DNA of 64,000 nt from Hydractinia symbiolongicarpus (Eukaryota; Cnidaria; Hydrozoa; Anthoathecata; Hydractiniidae), in contig NC_079879.1 in assembly GCF_029227915.1 (NCBI RefSeq), positions 28,960,501 through 29,024,500 of the forward strand. The letters are read 5' to 3'. A program made the position numbers and the translations under genes. Below the pieces are notes generated by a model. It saw only the letters and a list, made by a program, of their open reading frames with translations. It was not told the origin of the DNA and did not search any database. Shown here piece by piece: positions 12,901 through 26,300 of this stretch (its first letter is position 1; each line of letters begins with the position of its first letter).

Positions 12901-13879
12901 GTTTGCCGGCGATTAAACTTCTTTTATTCAGCGTCTCATCAAAAATGAAAACATTTTTAAAAACTACAAGTCTCATGCGTTTTAGTGGTGAAAAAATAAT
13001 TTAAAAATTCGTTCGGGAAATGAGTTTACACCCTGGGTACTTTCTTTGTATACTTTTGACTATACAGGCCGAGTCCAGGATTTACGGGAAATCGCAGGTT
13101 TTCGTTTGCCGGCGATTAAACTTCTTTTATTCAGCGTCTCATCAAAAATAAAAACATTTTTGAAAACTACAAGTCTCATGGGTTTTAGTGGTGAAAAAAT
13201 AATTTAAAAAATCGTTTGGGAAATGAGTTTACTACCTGGGTACTTTCTTTGTATACATTTGACTATGCGGGCCGAGTTTAGGATTTACGGGAAATCGCGG
13301 GTTTTCGTTTGCCGGCGATTAAACCACTTTCATTAAGCGTCTCATCAAGAATGAAAACATTTCTGAAAACTACAAGTCTCGTGCGTTTTAGTGGTGAAAA
13401 AATAATTTAAAAATTCGTTCGGGAAATGCGTTTACTCACTGGGTACTTTCCTTGTATACTTTTAACTATACGGGCCGAGTCCGGGATTTACGGGAAATCG
13501 CGGGTTTTCGTTTGCCGCCGATTAAACATCTTTTATTCAGCGTCTCATCAAAAATGAAAACATTTTTAAAAACTACAAGTCTCATGGGTTTTAGTGGTGA
13601 AATAATAATTTAAAAAATCGTTTGGGAAATGCGTTTACTCCCTGGGTACTTTCTTTGTATACTTTTGACTATACGGCCCGAGTCCAGGATTTACGGGTAA
13701 TCGCAGGTTTTCGTTTGCCGGCGATTAAACTTCTTATATTCAGCGTCTCATCAAAAATGAAAACATATCTGAAAACTACAAGTCTCAGGCGTTTTAGTGG
13801 TGAAAAAAAAATTTAAAAATACGTTCGGGAAATGAGTTTACTCACTGGGTACTTTCCTTGTATACTTTTAACTATACGG

Positions 13880-16800
13880 GCCGAGTCCGGGATTTACGGG
13901 AAATCGCAGGTTTTCGTTTGCCGGCGATTAAACTTCTTTTATTCAGCGTCTCATCAAAAATGAAAACATTTTTAAAAACTACAAGTCTCATGGGCTTTAG
14001 TGGTGAAATAATAATTTAAAAAATCGTTTGGAAAATGAGTTTACTCCCTGGGTACTTTCTTTGTATACTTTTGACTATACGGGCCGAGTCCGGGATTTAC
14101 GGGAAGTCGCGGGTTTTCGTTTGCCGGCGATTAAACTTCTTTTATTCAGCGTCTCATCAAAAATGAAAACATTTTTAAAAACTACAAGTCTCATGGGCTT
14201 TAGTGGTGAAATAATAATTTAAAAAATCGTTCGGGAAATGAGTTTACTCCCTGGGTACTTTCTTTTTATACTTTTGACTATACGGGCCGAGTCCGGGATT
14301 TACGGGTAATCGCAGGTTTTCGTTTGCCGGCGATTAAACTTCTGATATTCAGCGTCTCATCAAAAATGAAAACATATCTGAAAACTACAAGTCTCAGGCG
14401 TTTTATTGGTGAAAAAATAATTTAAAAATTCGTTCGGGAAATGAGTTTACTCACTGGGTACTTTCCTTGTATACTTTTAACTATACGGGCCGAGTCCGGG
14501 ATTTACGGGAAATCGCAGGTTTTCGTTTGCCGGCGATTAAACTTCTTTTATTCAGCGTCTCATCAAAAATGAAAACATTTTTAAAAACTACAAGTCTCAT
14601 GGGCTTTAGTGGTGAAATAATAATTTAAAAAATCGTTTGGAAAATGAGTTTACTCTCTGGGTACTTTCTTTGTATACTTTTGACTATACGGGCCGAGTCC
14701 GGGATTTACGGGAAGTCGCGGGTTTTCGTTTGCCGGCGATTAAACTTCTTTTATTCAGCGTCTCATCAAAAATGAAAACATTTTTAAAAACTACAAGTCT
14801 CATGGGCTTTAGTGGTGAAATAATAATTTAAAAAATCGTTCGGGAAATGAGTTTACTCCCTGGGTACTTTCTTTGTATACTTTTGATTATACGGGCCGAG
14901 TCCAGGATTTACGGGAAATAGCAGGTTTTCGTTTGCCGGCGATTAAACTTCCTTTATTCAGCGTCTCATCAAAAATGAAAACATATCTGAAAACTACAAG
15001 TCTCAGGCGTTTTAGTGGTGAAAAAATAATTTAAAAATTCGTTCGGGAAATGAGTTTACTCACTGGGTACTTTCCTGGTATACTTTTAACTATACGGGCC
15101 GAGTCCGGGATTTACGGGAAATCGCAGGTTTTCGTTTGCCGGCGATTAAACTTCTTTTATTCAGCGTCTCATCAAAAATGAAAACATTTTTAAAAACTAC
15201 AAGTCTCATGGGCTTTAGTGGTGAAATAATAATTTAAAAAATCGTTTGGAAAATGAGTTTACTCCCTGCGTACTTTCTTTGTATACTTTTGACTATACGG
15301 GCCGAGTCCGGGATTTACGGGAAGTCGCGGGTTTTCGTTTGCCGGCGATTAAACTTCTTTTATTCAGCGTCTCATCAAAAATGAAAACATTTTTAAAAAC
15401 TACAAGTCTCATGGGCTTTAGTGGTGAAATAATAATTTAAAAAATCGTTCGGGAAATGAGTTTACTCCCTGGGTACTTTCTTTGTATACTTTTGACTATA
15501 CGGGCCGAGTCCGGGATTTACGGGAAATCGCAGGTTTTTGTTTGCCGGCGATTAAACTTCTTTTATTCAGCGTCTCATCAAAAATGAAAACATTTTTAAA
15601 AACTACAAGTCTCATGCGTTTTAGTGGTGAAAAAATAATTTAAAAATTCGTTCGGGAAATAAGTTTACTCACTGGGTACTTTCCTTGTATACTTTTGACT
15701 ATACGGGCCGAGTCCGGGATTTACGGGAAATCGCAGGTTTTCGTTTGCCGACGATTAAACTTCCTATATTCAGCGTCTCATCAAAAATGAAAACATATCT
15801 GAAAACTACAAGTCTCATGCGTTTTAGTGGTGAAAAAGTAATATAAAAAATCGTTCGGGAAATGAGTTTACTCCCTGGGTACTTTCTTTGTGTACTTTTG
15901 ACTATACGGGCCGAGTCCGGGATTTACGGGAAATCGCAGGTTTTTGTTTGCTGGCGATTAAACTTCTTTTATTCAGCGTCTCATCAAAAATGAAAACATT
16001 TTTAAAAACTACAAGTCTCATGCGTTTTAGTGGTGAAAAAATAATTTAAAAATTCGTTCGGGAAATGAGTTTACACCCTGGGTACTTTCTTTGTATACTT
16101 TTGACTATACAGGCCGAGTCCAGGATTTACGGGAAATCGCAGGTTTTCGTTTGCCGGCGATTAAACTTCTTTTATTCAGCGTCTCATCAAAAATAAAAAC
16201 ATTTTTGAAAACTACAAGTCTCATGCGTTTTAGTGGTGAAAAAATAATTTAAAAAATCGTTCGGTAAATGCGTTTACTACCTGGGTACTTTCTTTGTATA
16301 CATTTGACTATGCGGGCCGAGTTCAGGATTTACGGGAAATCGCGGGTTTTCGTTTGCCGGCGATTAAACCACTTTCATTAAGCGTCTCATCAAGAATGAA
16401 AACATTTCTGAAAACTACAAGTCTCGTGCGTTTTAGTGGTGAAAAAATAATTTAAAAATTCGTTCGGGAAATGCGTTTACTCACTGGGTACTTTCCTTGT
16501 ATACTTTTAACTATACGGGCCGAGTCCGGGATTTACGGGAAATCGCGGGTTTTCGTTTGCCGCCGATTAAACATCTTTTATTCAGCGTCTCATCAAAAAT
16601 GAAAACATTTTTAAAAACTACCAGTCTCATGGGTTTTAGTGGTGAAATAATAATTTAAAAAATCGTTTGGGAAATGCGTTTACTCCCTGGGTACTTTCTT
16701 TGTATACTTTTGACTATACGGCCCGAGTCCAGGATTTACGGGTAATCGCAGGTTTTCGTTTGCCGGCGATTAAACTTCTTATATTCAGCGTCTCATCAAA

Positions 16801-17135
16801 AATGAAAACATATCTGAAAACTACAAGTCTCAGGCGTTTTAGTGGTGAAAAAATAATTTAAAAATTCGTTCGGGAAATGAGTTTACTCACTGGGTACTTT
16901 CCTTGTATACTTTTAACTATACGGGCCGAGTCCGGGATTTACGGGAAATCGCAGGTTTTCGTTTGCCGGCGATTAAACTTCTTTTATTCAGCGTCTCATC
17001 AAAAATGAAAACATTTTTAAAAACTACAAGTCTCATGGGCTTTAGTGGTGAAATAATAATTTAAAAAATCGTTTGGAAAATGAGTTTACTCCCTGGGTAC
17101 TTTCTTTGTATACTTTTGACTATACGGGCCGAGTC
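13880..17135 (+). repeat. 3.25-kb (16-monomer) block, copy 1
   Basis: Repeated at 18837-22092 with a constant offset of 4957 bp. Paired private variants include ctttttatac (14.26/19.21 kb), ctctggg (14.65/19.61), gattatacgg (14.88/19.84), tttcctggtatac (15.07/20.03), ccgacgattaaac with cctatatt (15.75/20.71), tgtgtac (15.89/20.85) and cggtaaatgcg (16.26/21.22). Only a few differences are seen, so the duplication is recent. Limits fall inside monomers. Confidence 0.9.
14028..15440 (+). repeat. 609-bp trimer nested in the 3.25-kb block
   Basis: Monomers with the distinctive tttggaaaatgag and aagtcgcggg alleles start at 14028, 14637 and 15246, exactly 609 bases apart, with two other types between. 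The same spacing occurs at 11592/12201 and at 18985/19594/20203. This is the lowest tier of the hierarchy. Confidence 0.88.
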
Positions 17136-18228
17136 CGGGATTTACGGGAAGTCGCGGGTTTTCGTTTGCCGGCGATTAAACTTCTTTTATTCAGCGTCTC
17201 ATCAAAAATGAAAACATTTTTAAAAACTACAAGTCTCATGGGCTTTAGTGGTGAAATAATAATTTAAAAAATCGTTCGGGAAATGAGTTTACTCCCTGGG
17301 TACTTTCTTTGTATACTTTTGACTATACGGAAATACGTGAAAAAATAATTTAAAAATTCGTTCGGGAAATGCGTTTACTCACTGGGTACTTTCCTTGTAT
17401 ACTTTTAACTATACGGGCCGAGTCCGGGATTTACGGGAAATCGCGGGTTTTCGTTTGCCGCCGATTAAACATCTTTTATTCAGCGTCTCATCAAAAATGA
17501 AAACATTTTTAAAAACTACCAGTCTCATGGGTTTTAGTGGTGAAATAATAATTTAAAAAATCGTTTGGGAAATGCGTTTACTCCCTGGGTACTTTCTTTG
17601 TATACTTTTGACTATACGGCCCGAGTCCAGGATTTACGGGTAATCGCAGGTTTTCGTTTGCCGGCGATTAAACTTCTTATATTCAGCGTCTCATCAAAAA
17701 TGAAAACATATCTGAAAACTACAAGTCTCAGGCGTTTTAGTGGTGAAAAAATAATTTAAAAATTCGTTCGGGAAATGAGTTTACTCACTGGGTACTTTCC
17801 TTGTATACTTTTAACTATACGGGCCGAGTCCGGGATTTACGGGAAATCGCAGGTTTTCGTTTGCCGGCGATTAAACTTCTTTTATTCAGCGTCTCATCAA
17901 AAATGAAAACATTTTTAAAAACTACAAGTCTCATGGGCTTTAGTGGTGAAATAATAATTTAAAAAATCGTTTGGAAAATGAGTTTACTCCCTGGGTACTT
18001 TCTTTGTATACTTTTGACTATACGGGCCGAGTCCGGGATTTACGGGAAGTCGCGGGTTTTCGTTTGCCGGCGATTAAACTTCTTTTATTCAGCGTCTCAT
18101 CAAAAATGAAAACATTTTTAAAAACTACAAGTCTCATGGGCTTTAGTGGTGAAATAATAATTTAAAAAATCGTTCGGGAAATGAGTTTACTCCCTGGGTA
18201 CTTTCTTTGTATACTTTTGACTATACGG
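16440..18228 (+). repeat. 898-bp tandem duplication ending at a broken monomer
   Basis: About 16440-17330 is repeated at about 17338-18228. The shared rare allele ctaccagtc (16.62 and 17.52 kb) marks the pair. The offset is 4 x 203 plus 86, so the copies are joined out of monomer register through the truncated monomer at 17.27-17.36 kb. Confidence 0.87.
17273..17358 (+). repeat. Truncated monomer, 86 bp (117 bp missing)
   Basis: The copy proceeds normally to gactatacgg (17330), then jumps to aaatacgtgaaaaaataa, the far end of a monomer. The GC-rich core, hairpin and A-tract region are absent. The bases aaatac at the join fit neither flank well and may be filler. It lies exactly at the join of the 898-bp duplication, so it looks like an illegitimate recombination scar. 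Confidence 0.88.
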
Positions 18229-18777
18229 GCCGAGTCCAGGATTTACGGGAAATAGCAGGTTTTCGTTTGCCGGCGATTAAACTTCCTTTATTCAGCGTCT
18301 CATCAAAAATAAAAACATTTTTGAAAACTACAAGTCTCATGCGTTTTAGTGGTGAAAAAATAATTTAAAAAATCGTTCGGGAAATGAGTTTACTCCCTGG
18401 GTACTTTCTTTGTATACTTTTGACTATGCGGGCCGAGTCCGGGATTTACGGGAAATAGCGGGTTTTCGTTTGCCGGCGATTAAACCACTTTCATTAAGCG
18501 CCTCATCAAAAATGAAAACATTTCTGAAAACTACAATCTCATGCGATTTAGTGGTGAAAAAATAATTTAAAAATTCGTTCGGGAAATGAGTTTACTCACT
18601 GGGTACTTTCCCTGTATACTTTTAACTATACGGGCCGAGTCCGGGATTTACGGGAAATCGCGGGTTTTCGTTTGCCGGCGATTAAACTTCTTTTATTCAG
18701 CGTCTCATCAAAAATGAAAACATTTTTGAAAACTACAAGTCTCATGCGTTTTAGTGGTGAAAAAATAGTTTAAAAAA
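18167..18777 (+). repeat. Dispersed trimer with the gcgcctc and ctacaatctc alleles
   Basis: Three monomers in order: ccagg/aaatagcagg; tatgcggg with ccactttcattaagc and the shortened ctacaatctc; and ctcactggg with tttccctgtatac. The series recurs near 22.03, 22.64 and 27.5 kb, and with modifications near 25.27, 37.1 and 39.1 kb. It is a mobile block inside the array rather than part of one fixed unit. Confidence 0.75.
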
Positions 18778-18836
18778 TCGTTCGGGAAATGCGTTTACAC
18801 CCTGGGTACTTTCTTTGTATACTTTTGACTATACGG

Positions 18837-21800
18837 GCCGAGTCCGGGATTTACGGGAAATCGCAGGTTTTCGTTTGCCGGCGATTAAACTTCTTTTATT
18901 CAGCGTCTCATCAAAAATGAAAACATTTTTAAAAACTACAAGTCTCATGGGCTTTAGTGGTGAAATAATAATTTAAAAAATCGTTTGGAAAATGAGTTTA
19001 CTCCCTGGGTACTTTCTTTGTATACTTTTGACTATACGGGCCGAGTCCGGGATTTACGGGAAGTCGCGGGTTTTCGTTTGCCGGCGATTAAACTTCTTTT
19101 ATTCAGCGTCTCATCAAAAATGAAAACATTTTTAAAAACTACAAGTCTCATGGGCTTTAGTGGTGAAATAATAATTTAAAAAATCGTTCGGGAAATGAGT
19201 TTACTCCCTGGGTACTTTCTTTTTATACTTTTGACTATACGGGCCGAGTCCGGGATTTACGGGTAATCGCAGGTTTTCGTTTGCCGGCGATTAAACTTCT
19301 GATATTCAGCGTCTCATCAAAAATGAAAACATATCTGAAAACTACAAGTCTCAGGCGTTTTATTGGTGAAAAAATAATTTAAAAATTCGTTCGGGAAATG
19401 AGTTTACTCACTGGGTACTTTCCTTGTATACTTTTAACTATACGGGCCGAGTCCGGGATTTACGGGAAATCGCAGGTTTTCGTTTGCCGGCGATTAAACT
19501 TCTTTTATTCAGCGTCTCATCAAAAATGAAAACATTTTTAAAAACTACAAGTCTCATGGGCTTTAGTGGTGAAATAATAATTTAAAAAATCGTTTGGAAA
19601 ATGAGTTTACTCTCTGGGTACTTTCTTTGTATACTTTTGACTATACGGGCCGAGTCCGGGATTTACGGGAAGTCGCGGGTTTTCGTTTGCCGGCGATTAA
19701 ACTTCTTTTATTCAGCGTCTCATCAAAAATGAAAACATTTTTAAAAACTACAAGTCTCATGGGCTTTAGTGGTGAAATAATAATTTAAAAAATCGTTCGG
19801 GAAATGAGTTTACTCCCTGGGTACTTTCTTTGTATACTTTTGATTATACGGGCCGAGTCCAGGATTTACGGGAAATAGCAGGTTTTCGTTTGCCGGCGAT
19901 TAAACTTCCTTTATTCAGCGTCTCATCAAAAATGAAAACATATCTGAAAACTACAAGTCTCAGGCGTTTTAGTGGTGAAAAAATAATTTAAAAATTCGTT
20001 CGGGAAATGAGTTTACTCACTGGGTACTTTCCTGGTATACTTTTAACTATACGGGCCGAGTCCGGGATTTACGGGAAATCGCAGGTTTTCGTTTGCCGGC
20101 GATTAAACTTCTTTTATTCAGCGTCTCATCAAAAATGAAAACATTTTTAAAAACTACAAGTCTCATGGGCTTTAGTGGTGAAATAATAATTTAAAAAATC
20201 GTTTGGAAAATGAGTTTACTCCCTGGGTACTTTCTTTGTATACTTTTGACTATACGGGCCGAGTCCGGGATTTACGGGAAGTCGCGGGTTTTCGTTTGCC
20301 GGCGATTAAACTTCTTTTATTCAGCGTCTCATCAAAAATGAAAACATTTTTAAAAACTACAAGTCTCATGGGCTTTAGTGGTGAAATAATAATTTAAAAA
20401 ATCGTTCGGGAAATGAGTTTACTCCCTGGGTACTTTCTTTGTATACTTTTGACTATACGGGCCGAGTCCGGGATTTACGGGAAATCGCAGGTTTTTGTTT
20501 GCCGGCGATTAAACTTCTTTTATTCAGCGTCTCATCAAAAATGAAAACATTTTTAAAAACTACAAGTCTCATGCGTTTTAGTGGTGAAAAAATAATTTAA
20601 AAATTCGTTCGGGAAATAAGTTTACTCACTGGGTACTTTCCTTGTATACTTTTGACTATACGGGCCGAGTCCGGGATTTACGGGAAATCGCAGGTTTTCG
20701 TTTGCCGACGATTAAACTTCCTATATTCAGCGTCTCATCAAAAATGAAAACATATCTGAAAACTACAAGTCTCATGCGTTTTAGTGGTGAAAAAGTAATA
20801 TAAAAAATCGTTCGGGAAATGAGTTTACTCCCTGGGTACTTTCTTTGTGTACTTTTGACTATACGGGCCGAGTCCGGGATTTACGGGAAATCGCAGGTTT
20901 TTGTTTGCCGGCGATTAAACTTCGTTTATTCAGCGTCTCATCAAAAATGAAAACATTTTTAAAAACTACAAGTCTCATGCGTTTTAGTGGTGAAAAAATA
21001 ATTTAAAAATTCGTTCGGGAAATGAGTTTACACCCTGGGTACTTTCTTTGTATACTTTTGACTATACAGGCCGAGTCCAGGATTTACGGGAAATCGCAGG
21101 TTTTCGTTTGCCGGCGATTAAACTTCTTTTATTCAGCGTCTCATCAAAAATAAAAACATTTTTGAAAACTACAAGTCTCATGCGTTTTAGTGGTGAAAAA
21201 ATAATTTAAAAAATCGTTCGGTAAATGCGTTTACTACCTGGGTACTTTCTTTGTATACATTTGACTATGCGGGCCGAGTTCAGGATTTACGGGAAATCGC
21301 GGGTTTTCGTTTGCCGGCGATTAAACCACTTTCATTAAGCGTCTCATCAAGAATGAAAACATTTCTGAAAACTACAAGTCTCGTGCGTTTTAGTGGTGAA
21401 AAAATAATTTAAAAATTCGTTCGGGAAATGCGTTTACTCACTGGGTACTTTCCTTGTATACTTTTAACTATACGGGCCGAGTCCGGGATTTACGGGAAAT
21501 CGCGGGTTTTCGTTTGCCGCCGATTAAACATCTTTTATTCAGCGTCTCATCAAAAATGAAAACATTTTTAAAAACTACAAGTCTCATGGGTTTTAGTGGT
21601 GAAATAATAATTTAAAAAATCGTTTGGGAAATGCGTTTACTCCCTGGGTACTTTCTTTGTATACTTTTGACTATACGGCCCGAGTCCAGGATTTACGGGT
21701 AATCGCAGGTTTTCGTTTGCCGGCGATTAAACTTCTTATATTCAGCGTCTCATCAAAAATGAAAACATATCTGAAAACTACAAGTCTCAGGCGTTTTAGT

Positions 21801-22092
21801 GGTGAAAAAATAATTTAAAAATTCGTTCGGGAAATGAGTTTACTCACTGGGTACTTTCCTTGTATACTTTTAACTATACGGGCCGAGTCCGGGATTTACG
21901 GGAAATCGCAGGTTTTCGTTTGCCGGCGATTAAACTTCTTTTATTCAGCGTCTCATCAAAAATGAAAACATTTTTAAAAACTACAAGTCTCATGGGCTTT
22001 AGTGGTGAAATAATAATTTAAAAAATCGTTTGGAAAATGAGTTTACTCCCTGGGTACTTTCTTTGTATACTTTTGACTATACGGGCCGAGTC
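18837..22092 (+). repeat. 3.25-kb (16-monomer) block, copy 2
   Basis: Copy of 13880-17135. The observed differences include ttcgttta in place of ttctttta near 20.92 kb and ctacaagtc versus ctaccagtc near 21.58 kb. It ends where its last monomer switches from the aagtcgcggg type to the ccagg/aaatagcagg type. Confidence 0.9.
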
Positions 22093-23339
22093 CAGGATTT
22101 ACGGGAAATAGCAGGTTTTCGTTTGCCGGCGATTAAACTTCCTTTATTCAGCGTCTCATCAAAAATAAAAACATTTTTGAAAACTACAAGTCTCATGCGT
22201 TTTAGTGGTGAAAAAATAATTTAAAAAATCGTTCGGGAAATGAGTTTACTCCCTGGGTACTTTCTTTGTATACTTTTGACTATGCGGGCCGAGTCCGGGA
22301 TTTACGGGAAATAGCGGGTTTTCGTTTGCCGGCGATTAAACCACTTTCATTAAGCGCCTCATCAAAAATGAAAACATTTCTGAAAACTACAATCTCATGC
22401 GATTTAGTGGTGAAAAAATAATTTAAAAATTCGTTCGGGAAATGAGTTTACTCACTGGGTACTTTCCCTGTATACTTTTAACTATACGGGCCGAGTCCGG
22501 GATTTACGGGAAATCGCGGGTTTTCGTTTGCCGGCGATTAAACTTCTTTTATTCAGCGTCTCATCAAAAATGAAAACATTTTTGAAAACTACAAGTCTCA
22601 TGGGCTTTAGTGGTGAAATAATAATTTAAAAAATCGTTCGGGAAATGAGTTTACTCCCTGGGTACTTTCTTTGTATACTTTTGACTATACGGGCCGAGTC
22701 CAGGATTTACGGGAAATAGCAGGTTTTCGTTTGCCGGCGATTAAACTTCTTTTATTCAGCGTCTCATCAAAAATAAAAACATTTTTGAAAACTACAAGTC
22801 TCATGCGTTTTAGTGGTGAAAAAATAATTTAAAAAATCGTTCGGGAAATGAGTTTACTCCCTGGGTACTTTCTTTGTATACTTTTGACTATGCGGGCCGA
22901 GTCCGAGATTTACGGGAAATAGCGGGTTTTCGTTTGCCGGCGATTAAACCACTTTCATTAAGCGCCTCATCAAAAATGAAAACATTTCTGAAAACAACCA
23001 TCTCATGCGATTTAGTGGTGAAAAAATAATTTAAAAATTCGTTCGGGAAATGAGTTTACTCACTGGGTACTTTCCCTGTATACTTTTAACTATACGGGCC
23101 GAGTCCGGGATTTACGGGAAATCGCGGGTTTTCGTTTGCCGGCGATTAAACTTCTTTTATTCAGCGTCTCATCAAAAATGAAAACATTTTTGAAAACTAC
23201 AAGTCTCATGCGTTTTAGTGGTGAAAAAATAGTTTAAAAAATCGTTCGGGAAATGCGTTTACACCCTGGGTACTTTCTTTGTATACTTTTGACTATACGG
23301 GCCGAGTCCGGAAATTTACGGGAAATCGCAGGTTTTCGT

Positions 23340-26300
23340 TTGCCGGCGATTAAACTTCTTTTATTCAGCGTCTCATCAAAAATGAAAACATTTTTGAAAA
23401 CTACAAGTCTCATGCGTTTTAGTGGTGAAAAAATAGTTTAAAAAATCGTTCGGGAAATGCGTTTACACCCTGGGTACTTTCTTTGTATACTTTTGACTAT
23501 ACGGGCCGAGTCCGGGATTTACGGGAAATCGCAGGTTTTCGTTTGCCGGCGATTAAACTTCTTTTATTCAGCGTCTCATCAAAAATGAAAACATTTTTAA
23601 AAACTACAAGTCTCATGCGTTTTAGTGGTGAAAAAGTAATTTAAAAATTCGTTCGGGAAATAAGTTTACTCACTGGGTACTTTCCTTGTATACTTTTGAC
23701 TATACGGGCCGAGTCCGGAAATTTACGGGAAATCGCAGGTTTTCGTTTGCCGGCGATTAAACTTCTTATATTCAGCGTCTCATCAAAAATGAAAACATAT
23801 CTGAAAACTACAAGTCTCATGCGTTTTAGTGGTGAAAAAATAATTTAAAAATTCGTTCAGGAAATGAGTTTACACCCTGGGTACTTTCTCTGTATACTTT
23901 TGACTATACAGGTCGAGTCCAGGATTTACGGGAAATCGCAGGTTTTCGTTTGCCGGCGATTAAACTTCTTTTATTCAGCGTCTCATCAAAAATAAAAACG
24001 TTTTTGAAAACTACAAGTCTCATGCGTTTTATTGGTGAAAAAATAATTTAAAAAATCGTTCGGGAAATGAGTTTACTACCTGGGTACTTTCTTTGTATAC
24101 ATTTGACTATGCGGACCGAGTTCAGGATTTACGGGAAATCGCGGGTTTTCGTTTGCCGGCGATTAAACCACTTTCATTAAGCGTCTCATCAAAAATAAAA
24201 ACATTTCTGAAAACTACAAGTCTCGTGCGTTTTAGTGGTGAAAAAATAATTTAAAAATTCGTTCGGGAAATGCGTTTACTCACTGGGTACTTTCCTTGTA
24301 TACTTTTAACTATACGGGCCGAGTCCGGGATTTACGGGAAATCGCGGGTTTTCGTTTGCCGGCGATTAAACTTCTTATATTCAGCGTCTCATCAAAAATG
24401 AAAACATATCTGAAAACTACAAGTCTCAGGCGTTTTAGTGGTGAAAAAATAATTTAAAAATTCGTTCGGGAAATGAATTTACTCACTGGGTACTTTCCTT
24501 GTATACTTTTAACTATACGGGCCGAGTCCGGGATTTACGGGAAATCGCAGGTTTTCGTTTGCCGGCGATTAAACTTCTTTTATTCAGCGTCTCATCAAAA
24601 ATGAAAACATTTTTAAAAACTACAAGTCTCATGGGCTTTAGTGGTGAAATAATAATTTAAAAAATCGTTTGGGAAATGCGTTTACTCCCTGGGTACTTTC
24701 TTTGTATACTTTTGACTATACGGCCCGAGTCCAGGATTTACGGGTAATCGCAGGTTTTCGTTTGCCGGCGATTAAACTTCTTATATTCAGCGTCTCATCA
24801 AAAATGAAAACATATCTGAAAACTACAAGTCTCAGGCGTTTTAGTGGTGAAAAAATAATTTAAAAATTCGTTCGGGAAATGAATTTACTCACTGGGTACT
24901 TTCCTTGTATACTTTTAACTATACGGGCCGAGTCCGGGATTTACGGGAAATCGCAGGTTTTCGTTTGCCGGCGATTAAACTTCTTTTATTCAGCGTCTCA
25001 TCAAAAATGAAAACATTTTTAAAAAATAAACAAGTCTCATGGGCTTTAGTGGTGAAATAATAATTTAAAAAATCGTTTGGAAAATGAGTTTACTCCCTGG
25101 GTACTTTCTTTGTATACTTTTGACTATACGGGCCGAGTCCGGGATTTACGGGAAGTCGCGGGTTTTCGTTTGCCGGCGATTAAACTTCTTTTATTCAGCG
25201 TCTCATCGAAAATGAAAACATTTTTAAACACTACAAGTCTCATGGGCTTTAGTGGTGAAATAATAATTTAAAAAATCGTTCGGGAAATGAGTTTACTACC
25301 TGGGTACTTTCTTTGTATACATTTGACTATGCGGGCCGAGTTCAGGATTTACGGGAAATCGCGGGTTTTCGTTTGCCGGCGATTAAACCACTTTCATTAA
25401 GAGCCTCATCAAAAATGAAAACATTTCTGAAAACTACAATCTCATGCGATTTAGTGGTGAAAAAATAATTTAAAAATTCGTTCGGGAAATGAGTTTACTC
25501 ACTGGGTACTTTCCCTGTATACTTTTAACTATACGGGCCGAGTCCGGGATTTACGGGAAATCGCGGGTTTTCGTTTGCCGGCGATTAAACTTCTTTTATT
25601 CAGCGTCTCATCAAAAATGAAAACATTTTTGAAAACTACAAGTCTCATGCGTTTTAGTGGTGAAAAAATAGTTTAAAAAATCGTTCGGGAAATGCGTTTA
25701 CACCCTGGGTACTTTCTTTGTATACTTTTGACTATACGGGCCGAGTCCGGGATTTACGGGAAATCGCAGGTTTTCGTTTGCCGGCGATTAAACTTCTTTT
25801 ATTCAGCGTCTCATCAAAAATGAAAACATTTTTAAAAACTACAAGTCTCATGCGTTTTAGTGGTGAAAAAGTAATTTAAAAATTCGTTCGGGAAATAAGT
25901 TTACTCACTGGGTACTTTCCTTGTATACTTTTGACTATACGGGCCGAGTCCGGAAATTTACGGGAAATCGCAGGTTTTCGTTTGCCGGCGATTAAACTTC
26001 TTATATTCAGCGTCTCATCAAAAATGAAAACATATCTGAAAACTACAAGTCTCATGCGTTTTAGTGGTGAAAAAATAATTTAAAAATTCGTTCAGGAAAT
26101 GAGTTTACACCCTGGGTACTTTCTCTGTATACTTTTGACTATACAGGTCGAGTCCAGGATTTACGGGAAATCGCAGGTTTTCGTTTGCCGGCGATTAAAC
26201 TTCTTTTATTCAGCGTCTCATCAAAAATAAAAACGTTTTTGAAAACTACAAGTCTCATGCGTTTTATTGGTGAAAAAATAATTTAAAAAATCGTTCGGGA

